64,000 bases of DNA from JAOAGA01 sp964540515 (GTDB taxonomy: Bacteria > CALINM01): positions 124,001 through 188,000 of the forward strand of contig CAZIMS010000003.1 in assembly GCA_964540515.1 (NCBI GenBank), written 5' to 3'. The translations under genes and the position numbers were made by a program. Shown here piece by piece: positions 44,447 through 52,643 of the stretch. Within the stretch, counting starts at the first letter, position 1, and every line of letters begins with the position of its first letter. The notes under the pieces were generated by a model. It was not told the origin of the DNA. It was given only the letters and a program-made list of their open reading frames with translations, and ran no database searches.

Positions 44447-45725
44447 GATTGTTGACATTTATGCGAGAGAGATACTTGATTCAAGAGGTAATCCAACAAT
44501 TGAGGTAGAGGTTCACTTAGAAACTGGTGCCTATGGGATAGCCTGTGTGCCCTCAGGTGCCTCTACAGGCGAGAGAGAAGCCTTAGAGTTAAGAGATGGA
44601 GATAAAAAAAGATATTTAGGAAAAGGTGTACAAAAGGCTGTGAAGAATGTTAATGAGATAATAGCTGAGAAGGTTTTGGAAGAAGGGATCGACTCACTTG
44701 ATCAAGTATATCTTGATAATTTTATGATTTCCTTAGATGGAACACCAAATAAATCGAAGTTAGGTGCCAATGCCATCCTTGGAGTATCCATCGCCAATGC
44801 TAAGGCAAGTGCTAACGAGCTTGACTTGCCTTTATATCGTTATTTGGGAGGAGTATTTGCAAAGACCATCCCAACCCCTATGATGAATATATTAAATGGT
44901 GGTGCCCATGCAGATAATAATGTAGATATACAGGAGTTTATGATAGTGCCTGTAGGCGCTAAAATTTTTTCAGAGGCTTTAAGAATGGGGGCAGAAATTT
45001 TTCATAACTTAAAAAATGTTTTGAAAGGAAAAGGTTATGTCACCTCTGTAGGTGATGAAGGTGGTTTCGCTCCCAATTTAGAATCAAATATAGAAGCCCT
45101 TGATGTAATTATGGAGGCAATTAAAAAGGCTGGTTATAAGGCAGGTAAGGATGTATTTATAGCTCTTGACGTGGCAGCATCGGAGCTATATGAAGATGGT
45201 AAATATAACCTAAAGGGAGAGAAAAGGACCTTTAAAAGTGAAGAACTAATTGATTTTTATGAAAAAATAATATCAAAATATCCTATAATAAGCATTGAAG
45301 ATGGTATGGCAGAAAATGACTGGAATGGCTGGAAGAAACTAACTAAAAAATTATCATCTAAGGTTCAGATAGTTGGAGATGATGTATTTGTAACAAATCC
45401 CCAGATATTTAAAAAGGGGATAGAAGAAGGAATTGCAAACTCAATACTCATAAAATTAAACCAGATAGGCACAGTGACGGAGACCTTAGAGACTATAGAA
45501 ATGGCAAAAAGGGCAGGTTATGGAATAATTATCTCACATAGGTCAGGAGAGACAGAAGATACAACTCTTGCTGATTTAGCTGTAGCAGTAAATGCCGGAC
45601 AGATAAAGACAGGCTCTCTCTGTAGAACAGATAGAGTTGCCAAGTACAACAGGCTTTTAAGAATTCAGGATGAGTTGGGTCCTCAAGGTGATTATGCAGG
45701 AGATATATACTTTGTCAAAAAATAG
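44439..45725 (+). CDS. eno: Enolase
   Basis: Interconverts 2-phosphoglycerate and phosphoenolpyruvate. AREILDSRGNPTIEVEV, SGASTGEREA, the metal ligands in ALDVAAS, SIEDGMAE and GDDVFVTN, and SHRSGETEDTTLADLAVA are intact. The start is ATG 44439 (428 aa) behind AAAGGAGG, overlapping the DUF190 gene by 8 nt. Confidence 0.97.
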   Translation: MSEIVDIYAREILDSRGNPTIEVEVHLETGAYGIACVPSGASTGEREALELRDGDKKRYLGKGVQKAVKNVNEIIAEKVLEEGIDSLDQVYLDNFMISLDGTPNKSKLGANAILGVSIANAKASANELDLPLYRYLGGVFAKTIPTPMMNILNGGAHADNNVDIQEFMIVPVGAKIFSEALRMGAEIFHNLKNVLKGKGYVTSVGDEGGFAPNLESNIEALDVIMEAIKKAGYKAGKDVFIALDVAASELYEDGKYNLKGEKRTFKSEELIDFYEKIISKYPIISIEDGMAENDWNGWKKLTKKLSSKVQIVGDDVFVTNPQIFKKGIEEGIANSILIKLNQIGTVTETLETIEMAKRAGYGIIISHRSGETEDTTLADLAVAVNAGQIKTGSLCRTDRVAKYNRLLRIQDELGPQGDYAGDIYFVKK

Positions 45726-45744
45726 TTATTTAACAAGGTAATAG

Positions 45745-46422
45745 ATGGAAATAACGAGAAATATCAAGGGTTTTCAGGAGTTATCACTGATGGAGTGGAG
45801 GGGCCTTGTATCCTCCATTATCTTTTTGGGCGGTTGTAACTTTCGCTGTTTTTATTGCCACAATTATGAAATGGCTATTCATCCTAACGATATACCATCA
45901 ATATGCTTTGAAGATATTATAAAGGTTATAGATAATAGAAAAGGCTGGGTAGACGGTGTAGTGGTCTCTGGGGGTGAGCCTACTATTTATGGCGATGAGC
46001 TTCTCGATTTTCTTTCATTATTTAAAAAAAGAGGTTTAAAGACAAAGGTTTACACGAATGGCTATAATTTTGAAGTGATAGAAAAGATGCTCAATCAAAG
46101 ATTGGTAGATGAGATTAGCTTAGATATCAAGCATGAGCCCTCAAAATATTTAGAGGTAATAAAGGTCGAGCTTTTAGATTTAGAAAAAAGAATTACTGAG
46201 ACAATTAAATTACTAAAAAAAAGCTCTATCTCAAGGGAGTTTAGACTTACCTTAGTAAAGGGCATTCATAGCTTTGAAAATATAAAAAAGATTGTTGATA
46301 TTATTTCTCCAGAGTGTATTATCCTTCAGAATGTTAATAGTGATTTAGTTAGGGAGGAGGAAAAAGACATAGCAATCCCCTTTCCTGAAGAAGAGATAAA
46401 GCAGCTAGAGAAAAAACTATGA
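45745..46422 (+). CDS. NrdG-like radical SAM activating enzyme
   Basis: A 225-aa radical SAM protein with CNFRCFYC as the cluster motif (C-x3-C-x2-C, near residue 31) and VVSGGEPT as the SAM motif. It fits the group annotated as anaerobic ribonucleotide reductase activating protein (NrdG2-like). No glycyl-radical partner (nrdD) is in the window, and this genome encodes B12-dependent NrdJ, so its client is uncertain. It lies 19 nt after eno and 9 nt before gmhA. Confidence 0.82.
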   Translation: MEITRNIKGFQELSLMEWRGLVSSIIFLGGCNFRCFYCHNYEMAIHPNDIPSICFEDIIKVIDNRKGWVDGVVVSGGEPTIYGDELLDFLSLFKKRGLKTKVYTNGYNFEVIEKMLNQRLVDEISLDIKHEPSKYLEVIKVELLDLEKRITETIKLLKKSSISREFRLTLVKGIHSFENIKKIVDIISPECIILQNVNSDLVREEEKDIAIPFPEEEIKQLEKKL

Positions 46423-46431
46423 GGTGAAAAC

Positions 46432-47007
46432 ATGGATATTGATGTAATATTTGATGAGACCATCTTCCTTTTAGAAAAAATCAGAGATAAATACAAGGAC
46501 AAGATAGTAGAGATTTCTGAAAAGATTTATGAAACTTTCAAGAATGGCAATAAACTCCTTATTTGTGGGAATGGTGGTTCTGCTTCTGATGCACAACATA
46601 TGGCTGCGGAGTTTGTAAACAGATTTAAGATAGAGAGAAGCCCTCTACCAGCCATTGCTTTAACTACAGATACCTCAATAATTACAAGTATTGGCAATGA
46701 CTATAGTTTCAGCGAGGTCTTCTCAAAGCAGGTTCTAGCTTTAGGCAAAGAAGGAGATGTACTTTTAGGGATATCAACCTCTGGTACCTCTAAAAATGTC
46801 TTGAAGGCATTAAAAGCTGCAAAGGATAAGGGGCTTATAACAATAGGTCTCTCTGGAGATTATGCAGAAGAGATGGGAAAATTGACAGACTACTATATCT
46901 ATGTCCCCTCTAAAAATACGCCAAGAGTTCAGGAGGCCCATCTCCTTATAGAACACACGATTTGTGAGCTTATAGACCAGTTTTGGAGAAAAGATAACCT
47001 TCAGTAA
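46432..47007 (+). CDS. gmhA: Sedoheptulose-7-phosphate isomerase
   Basis: Makes D-glycero-D-manno-heptose-7-phosphate for the LPS core. The SIS domain shows ICGNGGSASDAQHMAAEFVNRF, ALTTDTSIITSIGNDY and GISTSGTSKNV, with RVQEAHLLIEHTICELID at the C-terminus. It has 191 aa. Evidence for an LPS-bearing outer membrane. Confidence 0.93.
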   Translation: MDIDVIFDETIFLLEKIRDKYKDKIVEISEKIYETFKNGNKLLICGNGGSASDAQHMAAEFVNRFKIERSPLPAIALTTDTSIITSIGNDYSFSEVFSKQVLALGKEGDVLLGISTSGTSKNVLKALKAAKDKGLITIGLSGDYAEEMGKLTDYYIYVPSKNTPRVQEAHLLIEHTICELIDQFWRKDNLQ

Positions 47008-47042
47008 TTTTATCATAAGTTAATAGAGAAGATGGTTAGATA

Positions 47043-47984
47043 ATGTATAAAAAGATAGACAATAGTAAACTAAAGACCTACTCTTTGTATAACAGAGAGA
47101 GCAAGGTAAGTATAAAAGACTTTTCTAAAGTAAAATCTCTAAATAATTTGGAAGGTTTTGTGGATCTAATTCCAGATATCTTAGCAGGCAAAGACATCAA
47201 GGATATAGCAAGAACTATAGTCTTAGCAAAAAAGAAAGAAAAAAAAGTAATAATAGCTATGGGTGCCCATGTGATAAAAGTGGGATTGTCTCCTATTATG
47301 ATATCTCTTATTGAGGAAGGGTTAATTGATGGTATCGCCTTCAATGGTGCCTGTGTTGTTCATGATGTTGAGATCGCTATGGTTGGGCATACCTCTGAAG
47401 ATGTTGCTAAGGAGATAAAAGAAGGTACCTTCGGAATGGTAAAAGAGACAACGGAGTTTATTATTAACGCAGTAAAGAAGAGAAAGGATGAAGGGATAGG
47501 TGTATCTGTGGGTTCTGACTTATACAACTCATCCTTTCCTTTTAAACACTTGAGCATACTAGCTAAAGCCTATGAGTATAGAGTTCCTGTCACTGTACAT
47601 ATAGCATTAGGAACAGACATTATTCACATGCATCCATCCTTCGATGGTGGAGTGTTTGGCACCGCTTCACAAACGGATTTTCTTATTTTTTCAAACATAG
47701 TAAAGGATCTTGAAGAAGGAGTTTATATTAATATAGGTTCTTCTGTAATCTTGCCAGAAGTCTTTTTAAAAGCCCTATCTATGGTTAGAAACTTAAGTTT
47801 TCCAATTAAGGATATTACAACGATAAACATGGACTTTAAGGAACACTATAGACCACTTACAAATGTAGTAAAAAGACCTACTTTAGAAGGTGGAAGGGGC
47901 TATAATCTAACAGGACATCATGAGTTGCTTTTACCATTACTATATATGTTGATTAAATATTTTCAAAAAGTTGATTTGCTATAG
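47043..47984 (+). CDS. Conserved protein of unknown function, 313 aa
   Basis: A soluble protein with no assigned function. Conserved-looking segments are GAHVIKVGLSP (74-84), FNGACVVHD (100-108), MVGHTSEDVA, HIALGTDIIHMHPSFDGG and TGHHELLLPLL at the C-terminus. From memory it belongs to a ~310-aa family in deltaproteobacteria that has been compared to deoxyhypusine synthase; I could not check this. Many conserved histidines, aspartates and glycines suggest an enzyme. It lies 35 nt downstream of gmhA, with no strong ribosome-binding site. Confidence 0.8.
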   Translation: MYKKIDNSKLKTYSLYNRESKVSIKDFSKVKSLNNLEGFVDLIPDILAGKDIKDIARTIVLAKKKEKKVIIAMGAHVIKVGLSPIMISLIEEGLIDGIAFNGACVVHDVEIAMVGHTSEDVAKEIKEGTFGMVKETTEFIINAVKKRKDEGIGVSVGSDLYNSSFPFKHLSILAKAYEYRVPVTVHIALGTDIIHMHPSFDGGVFGTASQTDFLIFSNIVKDLEEGVYINIGSSVILPEVFLKALSMVRNLSFPIKDITTINMDFKEHYRPLTNVVKRPTLEGGRGYNLTGHHELLLPLLYMLIKYFQKVDLL

Positions 47985-48076
47985 CAGTCTTTTTTATGAT
48001 AAACTTTGAGGCACATTTTATTAAACAAAGTTTAGAAACATAATGAAATGAACTTATGTTTATAGAGGTATGAAAA

Positions 48077-48958
48077 TTGGTTGATAGAAGGATAGACAGA
48101 AGAATACCTTTTCGCACGAAAGTTATTGTAGATTGCGAAGGTGTAAAAAAAGATTATTATTCAGTTAATATAAGTAGAGGTGGTATTTATTTAGAGACCG
48201 ATGAACCCTTTACGATTGACACAGTTATATCTATGGAAATTACAATGACTAATGATATTAAGCTAAATCTAAGAGGAAAAGTTGTGTGGGTATCCTATCC
48301 TCATAGTCAAAGCAACTATATTGCTGGAATGGGAATTAAGTTTATAGATACACCAACGGATGAGTTAGAAATTCTTGGTAAGTTTATAGGTGATTATCTG
48401 AAAAAAAACATTGAAGTTATAGATTATGTAGAATATCCCTTTGAAGAAAGAGTTGTTATAACTGATGAGAATATATATGAGCAATATGGTGAGCTACTTG
48501 TAGCATTTGCTGGTTTAGGGATTAAAGAGCTAGTAGATCATACAAAGTACATCCTTGATAATGGAGGGGAACAACTAAGATTAGAATATGAAAAGAGGGG
48601 AGATGTGCTACCTTTTGAAGAATCCTTTCAAGTAACAGCTGGTGGGACTTTAAAGGCAAGATATGTTTTGTTTTCCGCTATCCCCAGTTTTTATGATAGT
48701 TATTGCGAGGAGCTACTTAGGATATCCATACTTGAGGTCTTAAACAAGGCTTCTATTAGTGGCTATAGCACCGTACTTTATCCTGCCTTTTCCCTCTTTG
48801 AAGCCTCTTTTCCAATAAATATTACAGCAAAAATTTTATTAGGAACTACCTATGGCTTTATAAAAAAAGAGAGATTCCCAATAAAGGTCATCTTCTTTTG
48901 CAATAATCAAGACCTAATGGTCTTTGAGAAGGTAAAAAAGGAGATATTTGAGAGTTGA
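48077..48958 (+). CDS. PilZ domain fused to a macro-like domain
   Basis: A 293-aa protein. Residues 5-110 are a PilZ domain with the c-di-GMP motifs RRIPFR (8-13) and NISRGG (31-36), and a final strand YIAGMGIKF. Residues about 130-293 resemble a macro (ADP-ribose-binding) domain: VTAGGTLKARYVLFSAIP (186-203) matches its [VT]-T-x-G-G-x-L-x-x-[KR]-x-V-x-x-A-x-P core, followed by a helix, a TVLYPAF strand (232-238) and a final strand/helix FFCNNQDLMVFEKVKKEI. The NAAN and GGGV loops of active hydrolases are absent. It is read from TTG 48077 behind AGAGG. It overlaps sirC by 4 nt. Confidence 0.75.
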   Translation: MVDRRIDRRIPFRTKVIVDCEGVKKDYYSVNISRGGIYLETDEPFTIDTVISMEITMTNDIKLNLRGKVVWVSYPHSQSNYIAGMGIKFIDTPTDELEILGKFIGDYLKKNIEVIDYVEYPFEERVVITDENIYEQYGELLVAFAGLGIKELVDHTKYILDNGGEQLRLEYEKRGDVLPFEESFQVTAGGTLKARYVLFSAIPSFYDSYCEELLRISILEVLNKASISGYSTVLYPAFSLFEASFPINITAKILLGTTYGFIKKERFPIKVIFFCNNQDLMVFEKVKKEIFES

Positions 48959-49605
48959 GAGAGTATTTCCCCCTTTTTATCTCTTTAAAAGGTAAAGAGA
49001 TATTATTTATAGGTGGAGGTAAGGTTGCCGAGAGAAAGATAAAGACCCTCTTAAGATACTCTCCACAGATTAAAGTAATAGCTCCTGAGATTACAGAAGA
49101 TCTAAAAAAAATCGTTAGGAATGGACTAATTATTTGGAAACAAAAGACCTTTGACGAAGGAGATTTGGAAGGGAATTTTTTCCTTGTAGTTACAGCAGTA
49201 GCGAGTAAGGAGATTAATGATTACATCCATAAACTATGTGAAGACAAGAATATACTTGTAAACAATGCTACAGGGCGTGGTAGGGTTATATTCCCGTCGA
49301 TAGTTGAAGAGGGAGAGATATCAGTTGCCATCTCAACGGCAGGTGCTTTTCCTTTCATAGCAAAAACATTAAAAAATGAGATAAAAGACTTACTAAATCC
49401 TTACTCAAAAGTTATTAAAATTATTAAGCCTTTAAGGTCAAGTTTATTGACAGCTAATAATGTTTCATCTTATAATAAAAGAATATTAAGAAAAGTTTTT
49501 TCTTTATCTCTCCCGAAGATAGGCACAAAGGAAGGGTTAAAAGCTATAAGAGAAGAAGTAAATAAGATTTTACAGCAAAATCTCAAATCGTCGAAAAAAT
49601 TATGA
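48955..49605 (+). CDS. sirC: Precorrin-2 dehydrogenase / sirohydrochlorin ferrochelatase-like (SirC/Met8 N-domain)
   Basis: Oxidises precorrin-2 to sirohydrochlorin with NAD; the product leads to sirohaem. LFIGGGKVAERKIKTLL is the NAD-binding site, VVTAVASKEINDYI and FPSIVEEGEISVAISTAG are typical of the SirC/CysG N-domain. It has 216 aa. Start is TTG 48955, overlapping the PilZ gene stop, with AAGGAG upstream. It is ATGA-coupled to ccsA, placing it in the tetrapyrrole operon. Confidence 0.9.
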   Translation: MREYFPLFISLKGKEILFIGGGKVAERKIKTLLRYSPQIKVIAPEITEDLKKIVRNGLIIWKQKTFDEGDLEGNFFLVVTAVASKEINDYIHKLCEDKNILVNNATGRGRVIFPSIVEEGEISVAISTAGAFPFIAKTLKNEIKDLLNPYSKVIKIIKPLRSSLLTANNVSSYNKRILRKVFSLSLPKIGTKEGLKAIREEVNKILQQNLKSSKKL

Positions 49606-50429
49606 ATATTGAAAACTTTTATTACATAATCCTCCTTTCTTCTGTTTTGTCTTCTCTATCCTTTTTTGGCTACCTTTTTACATTAAAGAAAAACTTAGGA
49701 GATATCTCGTTAAAAGTTTTTTTTCTATCAACTGGATTGATTTTTTTATATCTCTCTCTTAGGGGTATAAAAGGTGGATACTTTCCAGTCTCAAATACCC
49801 ATGAAGGTTTGGTATTTTTTGCCTTTCTATCTTCCTTGCTATACATAATTTTTTACATTAGAAACAAAATACTTATTGTTGGTGTTTTTCTTTCTCCTCT
49901 TGTGACGATCTTAATTTTAATAGCGGGCTTTAGCGACAAAAGCATAGGGGAGATATTTCCAATATTACAAAGCTTTTGGTTTCCCATCCATGTGATATCG
50001 GCTTTTGTCGGCAATGCTCTCTTTGCCCTTTCCTTCGTTATTAGCCTTATTTATCTTATAGAAAATTTTAGGTTAAAAAAGAAAAAATTTGATGTCTTAG
50101 GAAAACTACTTCCATCTATTACAATGCTTGATACATTAAATTATTTCTGTCTTGTCTATGGCTTCCCTTTTCTTACCTTAGGTATAATAACAGGTGCCAT
50201 ATGGGCACAAATGGCTATTGGCTCATACTGGAACAATGATCCTAAGGAAATATGGTCTATGTTTACTTGGTTTCTCTATGCAGCATTACTGCATGTCAGA
50301 TTGATAAGTGGTTGGAGAGGCAAAAGGGTAGCAATATTATCAATAATAGCTTTTGTTTTTTTAGTTTTTAGCTTTATTGGCGTAAAATTTCTGTTTAAAG
50401 GTTACCACGTTTTCGAAACAATAAGATGA
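49602..50429 (+). CDS. Cytochrome c assembly protein CcsA/HemX-like
   Basis: A 275-aa membrane protein with about eight hydrophobic segments. The tryptophan-rich haem-handling motif is WAQMAIGSYWNNDPKEIWS (about 206-224), with GxYFPVSNTHEGL and histidines near residues 66 and 129. It fits CcsA (system II cytochrome c maturation) and the HemX proteins that precede hemA in many genomes. The motif favours CcsA. Coupled to sirC and hemA by ATGA overlaps. Confidence 0.88.
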   Translation: MNIENFYYIILLSSVLSSLSFFGYLFTLKKNLGDISLKVFFLSTGLIFLYLSLRGIKGGYFPVSNTHEGLVFFAFLSSLLYIIFYIRNKILIVGVFLSPLVTILILIAGFSDKSIGEIFPILQSFWFPIHVISAFVGNALFALSFVISLIYLIENFRLKKKKFDVLGKLLPSITMLDTLNYFCLVYGFPFLTLGIITGAIWAQMAIGSYWNNDPKEIWSMFTWFLYAALLHVRLISGWRGKRVAILSIIAFVFLVFSFIGVKFLFKGYHVFETIR

Positions 50430-51718
50430 AGATATGCATTCTTGGTTTAAGTCATAAGACAGCTCCTGTGGAGATAAGAGAAAAAATTGCCTTTTCAAGC
50501 CCTCAGAAACTTGAAGAGGGGTTAATACTCCTTAAAAAAAATCCACATATTAAAGAGGTGATAGTCCTTTCAACCTGTAATAGGGTAGAGATTTACCTTA
50601 TTGTTAATGATGGTGTAAACTGGCAAGATGAGATAATCTCTTTTTTCTGCAATTATCAAGGGTTAAAAAGGGAAGACTTTGTTAATCATCTATATTTTAA
50701 GGAAGGTACTGATGCCATAAGACATATCTTTAGGGTTGCCTGTGGATTGGACTCTATGGTTTTAGGTGAGCCTCAGATAACAGGGCAGATGAAAGAAGCA
50801 TATGGCATATCCGCTGGTAAGGGAACCACGGGTTTTTATCTTAATAGGCTAATGCATACAGCTTTTTCTACTGCAAAAAGGGTAAGAACAGATACTAAGA
50901 TAGGTAGCTTTGCCGTATCAATAAGTTTCGCTGCTGTAGAGTTAGCTAAAAAGATATTTGAAACCTTGGAAGGCAAAAAGGCAATGTTAATAGGCGCTGG
51001 AGAGATGGCTGAGCTTGCAGCAAAACATTTAATCACAAATGGTGTATCTCAGATTATAGTTGCCAACAGAACTTACGAAAGAGCTTGTATGCTTGCCAAT
51101 GATTTTAATGGTGTTCCCTGTAGCTTTGAAGAGTTTCCTGATAAACTTAAGGATGTAGATATAGTTATATCTTCCACAGGTGCTCCTAACTTTATAATCA
51201 CTCCAGAAAAGATTAAGGACGCTATCAAGGCAAGAAGAAACAAACCTATGTTTTTGATAGACATAGCCGTTCCTCGTGACATAGACCCAAAGGTTAACGA
51301 CTTAGATAACTGTTATTTATATGATATAGATGACTTGCAAAATGTGGTTGATGAAAATCTTAAGGAGAGACAAAAAGAAGCCCTTAAGGCAGAGGATATT
51401 ATTAGCTACGAGGTTAGGGAGTTTGAAAACTGGTTAAAATCTTTAGAGGTCAAGCCTTTAATAATAGAGTTAAGAAAGCATTTAGAAAGTATTAAAGAAG
51501 AAGAGTTTGAAGAAGCCAAAAAAAAGCTTAGTAACCTTTCTGAAAGAGATTTAAAAATCATTGAGGCTCTGTTAAATGCCATTGTAAATAAATTTTTGCA
51601 CAAGCCAACAATATTTTTAAGAGGTCTTTCAAATAATGAAAATAATTACATTTACATAGACGCTATAAAAGAGATATTCGACTTAAGAAGAGAGGATAAA
51701 GATGAAGAGAAAAATTAA
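50426..51718 (+). CDS. hemA: Glutamyl-tRNA reductase
   Basis: First committed step of the C5 haem pathway: glutamyl-tRNA to glutamate-1-semialdehyde. GLSHKTAPVEIREK opens the protein, the catalytic cysteine is C51 in STCNRVEIY, followed by ACGLDSMVLGEPQI, the NADPH site MLIGAGEMAEL and FLIDIAVPRDIDP. It has 430 aa. It overlaps hemC by 17 nt. Confidence 0.97.
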   Translation: MKICILGLSHKTAPVEIREKIAFSSPQKLEEGLILLKKNPHIKEVIVLSTCNRVEIYLIVNDGVNWQDEIISFFCNYQGLKREDFVNHLYFKEGTDAIRHIFRVACGLDSMVLGEPQITGQMKEAYGISAGKGTTGFYLNRLMHTAFSTAKRVRTDTKIGSFAVSISFAAVELAKKIFETLEGKKAMLIGAGEMAELAAKHLITNGVSQIIVANRTYERACMLANDFNGVPCSFEEFPDKLKDVDIVISSTGAPNFIITPEKIKDAIKARRNKPMFLIDIAVPRDIDPKVNDLDNCYLYDIDDLQNVVDENLKERQKEALKAEDIISYEVREFENWLKSLEVKPLIIELRKHLESIKEEEFEEAKKKLSNLSERDLKIIEALLNAIVNKFLHKPTIFLRGLSNNENNYIYIDAIKEIFDLRREDKDEEKN

Positions 51719-52640
51719 CATTGGGACAAGAGGAAGTCAATTAGCTCTATGGCAGGCAAATCATATTAAAGGGCTTCTTGAAAAAAATTATCCCAACTAT
51801 ACTTTTGAGTTAGTAAAAATAAAGACCCAGGGCGATAAAATTCTTGATGTAGCCCTTTCAAAAGTTGGCGGGAAGGGACTGTTCGTAAAGGAGCTAGAAG
51901 ATGCCTTGTTGGAAAAAAAGGTAGATTTTGCCGTCCATAGTATGAAAGATGTTCCTGTATTGTTACCAGAAGGATTACATCTAACGGCAATAACAAAAAG
52001 AGAAGATCCGAGAGATTGTTTTCTCTCTAAAAACTACGTTAGACTCTCCGAGCTTCCTAAAGGTGCAAAAGTAGGAACAAGTAGTTTAAGAAGACAGTGT
52101 CAGATATTAAACTTAAGAGAAGATTTGAAGGTAGAGGTATTGAGGGGCAATGTAGAGACAAGAATTAGGAAGATGATAGAAGGTCAGTTTGATGCAGTCA
52201 TACTTGCCTATGCAGGAGTTAAAAGGCTAAATCTTACGGACTATGTAAAAGAGATTATCTCAGAAAATCAATGCCTTCCTGCCATTGGTCAGGGAGCACT
52301 TGGTATAGAATGTAGGGTTGATGACGAAGAGATAAACAACCTTCTTTCAATCTTAAATGATGAAGACACATCTTTTTGTGTAAAAGCAGAGAGGGCATTT
52401 TTGCGAGTCCTTGAAGGTGGCTGTCAGGTGCCAATCGGTGCGTACGGAAAGATTATAGATAATAAACTACAATTAAAAGGGCTTGTAGGCACCTTGGATG
52501 GCAAAACTATTATAAAAGAGACAGTATCTGGTGAGAAGGTAGATGCAGAGGCATTAGGAGAGACATTAGCTCAGGTAATTTTTGATAGAGGTGGTAGAAA
52601 GATACTCGAAGAGGTTTATGGTAGGGAGATAGGGTCATAG
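51702..52640 (+). CDS. hemC: Porphobilinogen deaminase
   Basis: Polymerises four porphobilinogens to hydroxymethylbilane. GTRGSQLALWQA, KVGGKGLFVKELE, VHSMKDVP, GTSSLRRQ and the dipyrromethane-binding C241 in EGGCQVPIGAYG are all present. It has 312 aa. It is followed by the fused cobA-hemD gene after 3 nt. Confidence 0.97.
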   Translation: MKRKINIGTRGSQLALWQANHIKGLLEKNYPNYTFELVKIKTQGDKILDVALSKVGGKGLFVKELEDALLEKKVDFAVHSMKDVPVLLPEGLHLTAITKREDPRDCFLSKNYVRLSELPKGAKVGTSSLRRQCQILNLREDLKVEVLRGNVETRIRKMIEGQFDAVILAYAGVKRLNLTDYVKEIISENQCLPAIGQGALGIECRVDDEEINNLLSILNDEDTSFCVKAERAFLRVLEGGCQVPIGAYGKIIDNKLQLKGLVGTLDGKTIIKETVSGEKVDAEALGETLAQVIFDRGGRKILEEVYGREIGS

Positions 52641-52643
52641 ACA

